From the NCBI RefSeq assembly GCF_014651875.1, contig NZ_BMXS01000001.1, forward strand, positions 372,001-436,000: 64,000 bases of DNA. Reading direction: 5' to 3'. This stretch comes from Litchfieldella qijiaojingensis. Lineage in GTDB: Bacteria; Pseudomonadota; Gammaproteobacteria; Pseudomonadales; Halomonadaceae. Positions 60,437 through 64,000 of this stretch are shown piece after piece. The stretch's first letter is position 1. Each line of letters begins with the position of its first letter. The notes under the pieces are model-generated. The model did no database searches, was not told the origin of the DNA, and worked only from the letters and a program-made list of their open reading frames with translations. Both the position numbers and the translations under genes were made by a program.

Positions 60437-62846
60437 CATTTCCCAGGACTCTTCTCGGACCCGTCGTGGTGTCGACCGCCAGGCGAGCGGTGGCGCGGGC
60501 GCAGCCCATCCCCACGAGAGCGCCATCAAACATGTGACCGGCCGTGCGAGCTATATCGACGATATCGTCGCACCGGCCGATGCGGTGCATATCGCGCTGG
60601 GCCTTTCACCCGTCGCCCATGGCCGGCTCACGCGCCTGGATCTCGAAAAGGTCAAGGCCGCACCTGGCGTGGTCGACGTGATCACCATCGTCGATGTGCC
60701 AGGCCACACCGATATCGGCCCAGTGTTCCCCGGCGATCCGATCTTCGTCGACGACGAAATCAGCTACGTTGGCCAATGCCTGTTCGCCGTAGCCGCTGAG
60801 AGCCACAAGGCGGCGCGACTGGCAGTGAAGCAAGCCATCGTCGAGATCGACGAACAACCGGCTAGCCTCGATCCGGTGGCCGCCGCCGAACGCGGTGAGT
60901 TCGTACGCCCCACCCATGTACAAGAGAGTGGCGACTGGCAGCAGGTACTGGACGGTGCACCACATGTTCTGGAGCGCGAGCAGTTCGTCGGCGGCCAGGA
61001 GCACTTCTATCTGGAAGGCCAGGCATGCTTGGTCACGCCCACCGAGGACGAAGGCGTGGTGGTTTATACCTCCAACCAGCACCCCAGTGAGACCCAGAAG
61101 TTGGTGGCTGAGGTACTGAATATCCCGTTCCATGCGGTGACTGTGGAAATGCGTCGCATGGGTGGAGGCTTCGGTGGCAAGGAGACCCAGGCTTCACCTT
61201 GGGCCTGTATCGCCGCCATCATTGCCCGGCGCACTGGCCGCACCACGCGCATCCGCCTACCTCGCGCCGAGGACATGCGCGTCACCGGCAAGCGCCACCC
61301 CTTCCATAACCGCTATCGTCTCGGATTCGACGATCAAGGTATATTGCTTGGCGGCGACATCACCGTGATCGGCGACTGCGGCTACTCACCGGATCTCTCC
61401 GAAGCCATCGTCGACCGTGCCATGTTCCATGCCGACAACGCCTACTCGCTGGGTCAGGTGCGGGTCACCGGCCATCGCGCCAAGACCCATACCGCGTCCA
61501 ACACCGCCTTCCGCGGCTTCGGTGGCCCACAGGGCATGATGATCATCGAGGCGGCCATGGACGATATAGCGCGCCAGGTCGGCGAAGATCCGCTGACGGT
61601 ACGCAAGCGCAACCTCTATCGTGCCGGGCGCGACGTCACCCACTACGGCCAGAAGGTCGAACAGCTCGAACTGCTGCACGATATCGTCATGCAACTCGAA
61701 GCCAAGAGCGACTACTGGGCACGGCGCAGGGCGATCACCGAGTTCAACGCCAACAGCCCGATCATCAAGAAAGGGCTGGCACTGACACCGGTCAAGTTCG
61801 GCATCTCGTTCACTGCCAAGCACCTCAACCAGGCCGGCGCCCTGCTGCATGTCTATACCGACGGCAGCGTGATGATCAACCACGGCGGCACCGAGATGGG
61901 TCAGGGGCTGCACACCAAGGTCTGCCAGGTGGTGGCGCGCGAACTGGGACTCGACCTGGAACGGGTGCGGATCACCGCCACGCGCACCGACAAGGTGCCC
62001 AACACCTCGCCCACCGCAGCGTCCAGCGGTGCCGACCTCAACGGCCAGGCGGCCCGAGACGCTGCCACGCAGATCCGCGAGCGGTTGTTCGACTTCGCCG
62101 CCGCGCACTTTTTCAAGGATCAAGGCGGACTGGACCGTGAAGGCATGCGCCTCGAGAACGGGGAACTGGTCGCTGGAGAGGGGGAAAGCGCGCATCGTAT
62201 CCCATGGGGCGAACTGGTCCAGGCGGCCTACATGTCGCGCATCTCCCTGTCAGCCAAGGGCTTCTACTCCACGCCGCTGATCCACTACGACCGCCAGACC
62301 GCCAAGGGTAGGCCCTTCTATTATTACGCCCATGGCGCCGCGGTCAGCGAGGTCAGCGTCGATACCCTGTCAGGCGAGTATCAGGTGACTCGAGTGGATA
62401 TCCTGCACGATGTGGGCGACTCGCTGAATCCGGCGATCGACATCGGCCAGGTCGAAGGCGGCTTCATACAGGGCATGGGCTGGCTGACCAGCGAGGAACT
62501 CAAGTGGAACGAGGCCGGGCGTCTGGTTTCCGACGGCCCCGCTACCTACAAGATCCCGACCTTCGGCGACCTGCCACCGGTATTCAACGTCGAACTGATG
62601 CAGGGCCATCCCAATTCCCAGGCCAGCATCTACCGCTCCAAGGCGGTCGGCGAACCGCCCTTCATGCTCGGCATGTCGGTATGGTCGGCATTGCGCGATG
62701 CGCTGTCGAGCCTGACCGGCTACCGCGAGTGCCCGCGGCTCGACACCCCGGCCACACCGGAACGGGTGCTGATGGCTGCCGAGGCGCTGCGTCGCCGCCA
62801 AGCCACCGCCACAGCAGTGGAAGAGACCAGCGATGACCTCGCCTGA
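60420..62846 (+). CDS. xdhB: Xanthine dehydrogenase molybdenum-binding subunit
   Basis: The 808-residue subunit oxidises hypoxanthine and xanthine to urate at a Mo-cofactor site. Motifs are GRASYIDDIVAPADAVHIAL, RMGGGFGGKETQASPWA, TAFRGFGGPQGMMIIEAAM, HGGTEMGQGLHTKVCQV and, near the C-terminus, KAVGEPPFMLGMSVWSALRD, which holds the catalytic Glu. AGGAGGTGA-type spacing (GGAGGTGACGCTCG before the ATG) gives a strong start inside xdhA. Its end overlaps xdhC by 14 nt. Confidence 0.96.
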   Translation: MRTLTDISQDSSRTRRGVDRQASGGAGAAHPHESAIKHVTGRASYIDDIVAPADAVHIALGLSPVAHGRLTRLDLEKVKAAPGVVDVITIVDVPGHTDIGPVFPGDPIFVDDEISYVGQCLFAVAAESHKAARLAVKQAIVEIDEQPASLDPVAAAERGEFVRPTHVQESGDWQQVLDGAPHVLEREQFVGGQEHFYLEGQACLVTPTEDEGVVVYTSNQHPSETQKLVAEVLNIPFHAVTVEMRRMGGGFGGKETQASPWACIAAIIARRTGRTTRIRLPRAEDMRVTGKRHPFHNRYRLGFDDQGILLGGDITVIGDCGYSPDLSEAIVDRAMFHADNAYSLGQVRVTGHRAKTHTASNTAFRGFGGPQGMMIIEAAMDDIARQVGEDPLTVRKRNLYRAGRDVTHYGQKVEQLELLHDIVMQLEAKSDYWARRRAITEFNANSPIIKKGLALTPVKFGISFTAKHLNQAGALLHVYTDGSVMINHGGTEMGQGLHTKVCQVVARELGLDLERVRITATRTDKVPNTSPTAASSGADLNGQAARDAATQIRERLFDFAAAHFFKDQGGLDREGMRLENGELVAGEGESAHRIPWGELVQAAYMSRISLSAKGFYSTPLIHYDRQTAKGRPFYYYAHGAAVSEVSVDTLSGEYQVTRVDILHDVGDSLNPAIDIGQVEGGFIQGMGWLTSEELKWNEAGRLVSDGPATYKIPTFGDLPPVFNVELMQGHPNSQASIYRSKAVGEPPFMLGMSVWSALRDALSSLTGYRECPRLDTPATPERVLMAAEALRRRQATATAVEETSDDLA

Positions 62847-63726
62847 GACCCTGAGCTGGCACGCAGCGCTGCATCGCCTGCAGCAGGAAGCCCGTCCCCA
62901 CGCCCTGGCCAGCGTGGTCGGGGCGGCGGGCTCCACGCCACGCGAACCCGGCGCCAAGATGGTGATCACCGCTGACGATACCCACGACACCCTGGGCGGT
63001 GGCACCTTCGAGTTCCAGGTGATCGCCGCAGCGCGTGAGGCATTGGCCGCCGGCGAGATCGGCACGCGGCTGGAAGCTTTCCCACTGGGCGGGCGCAGCG
63101 GGCAATGCTGCGGCGGCTACGTGCATGTGCTGCTTGAGATCTTCGCCGGGGCAGAAATGAGCGTCGCTCTGTTCGGCGCTGGCCATGTCGGCCAGGCCTT
63201 GGTCGGATTGATGGCGCCTCTGCCGTGGCGAGTGCTGTGGTTCGACAGCCGTGAAGATATCTTCCCCGAGGGGAGCGAGTCGCAACCGCGACTGAGCTGC
63301 CGGCGGATGGCCAGCGGGGAGGACGGCCCGGATATAGAAAGCGCCGTAACATCACTGCCCGCCGGAAGCCATGTGCTGGTGATGACCCATGACCATGGCG
63401 AGGATCGCCGGCTGATCGATGCCCTGCTGAAACGTGGCGACTGCGCCTCTATCGGCCTGATCGGCTCGAAGAGCAAGTGGGCCAGTTTCCAACGGCGTCT
63501 GCGCGACGCCGGACACGACCAGACGAGTCTCGACCGGGTGCGCTGCCCGATCGGCATTCCTGGTGCCAAGGGCAAGCAGCCCTACGAAATTGCCGTGGCT
63601 GTGGTCGCGGAACTGCTGACGCTCAAGCCGGCGAGCGAACAGGACGATAGTCGAGGCGTGCCACCGGAAACGCTACGCGAGGTCTTTGCGAACGCGCCAC
63701 CCAAGCGCTCCTCGTCCCAGCCCTGA
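62833..63726 (+). CDS. xdhC: Xanthine dehydrogenase accessory protein XdhC
   Basis: The 297-residue protein binds and sulfurates the Mo cofactor before insertion into XdhB. The N-terminal part shows ASVVGAAGSTPREPGAKMVI and LGGRSGQCCGGYVHV, and the C-terminal Rossmann domain has VALFGAGHVGQALVGL and IGLIGSKSKWASFQRRL, then VRCPIGIPGAKGKQPYEIAV. It overlaps xdhB and precedes guaD by 41 nt. Confidence 0.94.
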   Translation: MTSPETLSWHAALHRLQQEARPHALASVVGAAGSTPREPGAKMVITADDTHDTLGGGTFEFQVIAAAREALAAGEIGTRLEAFPLGGRSGQCCGGYVHVLLEIFAGAEMSVALFGAGHVGQALVGLMAPLPWRVLWFDSREDIFPEGSESQPRLSCRRMASGEDGPDIESAVTSLPAGSHVLVMTHDHGEDRRLIDALLKRGDCASIGLIGSKSKWASFQRRLRDAGHDQTSLDRVRCPIGIPGAKGKQPYEIAVAVVAELLTLKPASEQDDSRGVPPETLREVFANAPPKRSSSQP

Positions 63727-63767
63727 CAAGCACTGACAACAACCCCAAGACTCACTCGGAGAGACCC

Positions 63768-64000
63768 ATGACCGAGGCTCGACACCAACGCGTGCTGCGC
63801 GGCCCCCTGCTGAGCTTTCTCAACGACCCCGGCGAGGGCGACCGCCCCGAACCGGGCAGTGTATTGCACCTGGAAGACGGCGCCCTGTGGCTCGACGGCG
63901 GCCATATCCGCGCCATCGGCGATTACCGCGAGCTAGCCCCGCGACTGCCCGAGGGCATCGAGGTGATCGACTATTCCGGCAAGCTGATGATGCCCGGCTT
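63768..64000 (+). CDS. guaD: Guanine deaminase, N-terminal fragment
   Basis: From ATG 63768 (GGAG 7 nt upstream) the frame reads MTEARHQRVLRGPLLSFLND, then SVLHLEDGALWLDGGHIRAI and IDYSGKLMMPGF before the window ends. This is the start of an amidohydrolase of the guanine deaminase type, just before the metal-binding HxH motif. It converts guanine to xanthine, the substrate of the XdhABC enzyme encoded upstream. Partial at the window edge. Confidence 0.85.
   Translation, partial: MTEARHQRVLRGPLLSFLNDPGEGDRPEPGSVLHLEDGALWLDGGHIRAIGDYRELAPRLPEGIEVIDYSGKLMMPG

Noticed and set aside
1-64000. CRISPR arrays, rRNA genes, insertion-sequence transposases
   Set aside because: No regularly spaced direct repeats, no rRNA-like stretches and no transposase ORF were seen on either strand.

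Overview
The window looks like a chromosome segment of a GC-rich gammaproteobacterium, most likely a Halomonas-type member of the Halomonadaceae. The evidence is the thrS-infC pair, an aa3 oxidase locus in the same gene order as I recall from Pseudomonas aeruginosa (coxB-coxA-ctaG-coxIII, DUF2909, SURF1, Sco-like, ctaA, cyoE), gammaproteobacterial DUF2489/DUF2909/DUF2970 proteins, and purine and arsenic genes typical of marine or saline gammaproteobacteria. The assignment rests on sequence reading only; no database search was run.

Layout. 1-2100: the start of infC and all of thrS (minus strand), with a hairpin just upstream of thrS whose 7-nt loop copies a tRNA-Thr(GGU) anticodon loop. 2250-3350: an OmpA-family lipoprotein with calcium-binding-type repeats. 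3520-12020: DUF2489, heme O/A synthesis (cyoE, ctaA), a Sco-like protein, SURF1, DUF2909 and the aa3 cytochrome c oxidase genes. 12170-13350: a DUF2970 protein, a phasin-like protein, tRNA-Pro(GGG) and a bidirectional terminator.

13365-46047 is the accessory heart of the window: about 33 kb, 20 genes, all on the minus strand and mostly touching or overlapping, encoding an extracellular contractile injection system (eCIS, a phage-tail-like particle). Transcription starts with sheath, tube, a zinc-knuckle baseplate protein, a disordered linker, a DUF4255 tail-terminator protein and an AAA+ ATPase. Hub, spike and wedge proteins follow, then two very large baseplate proteins, a gpI-like protein and a beta-helix fibre. 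It ends with a small putative adaptor and two giant DUF4157 (eCIS-core) proteins that look like cargo. The C-terminal regions of the cargo proteins resemble a JAMM/MPN peptidase and an HNH-type nuclease. No lysis, immunity, PAAR, integrase or regulatory gene is visible in the block. A 233-bp MITE-like repeat and a 760-bp AT-rich non-coding stretch lie at its promoter end.

47103-52064 is a second haem-copper oxidase operon, of coxMNOP type with a di-haem c subunit II. Then come hrpB (minus) and, divergently, an arsenic operon (arsR, ArsJ-associated GAPDH, arsJ) behind a perfect 7-6-7 inverted repeat. 57300-64000 is a purine-catabolism locus: a GntR/FCD regulator, a RutR-like TetR regulator, xdhABC and the start of guaD. 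A perfect match to the E. coli RutR consensus lies upstream of xdhA.

How it works together: the two oxidase operons supply alternative cytochrome c-dependent terminal respiration. The ars operon makes and exports 1-arseno-3-phosphoglycerate. The xdh/guaD genes convert guanine and hypoxanthine to urate under two local regulators. The eCIS is an inserted weapon or delivery device unrelated to these housekeeping functions.
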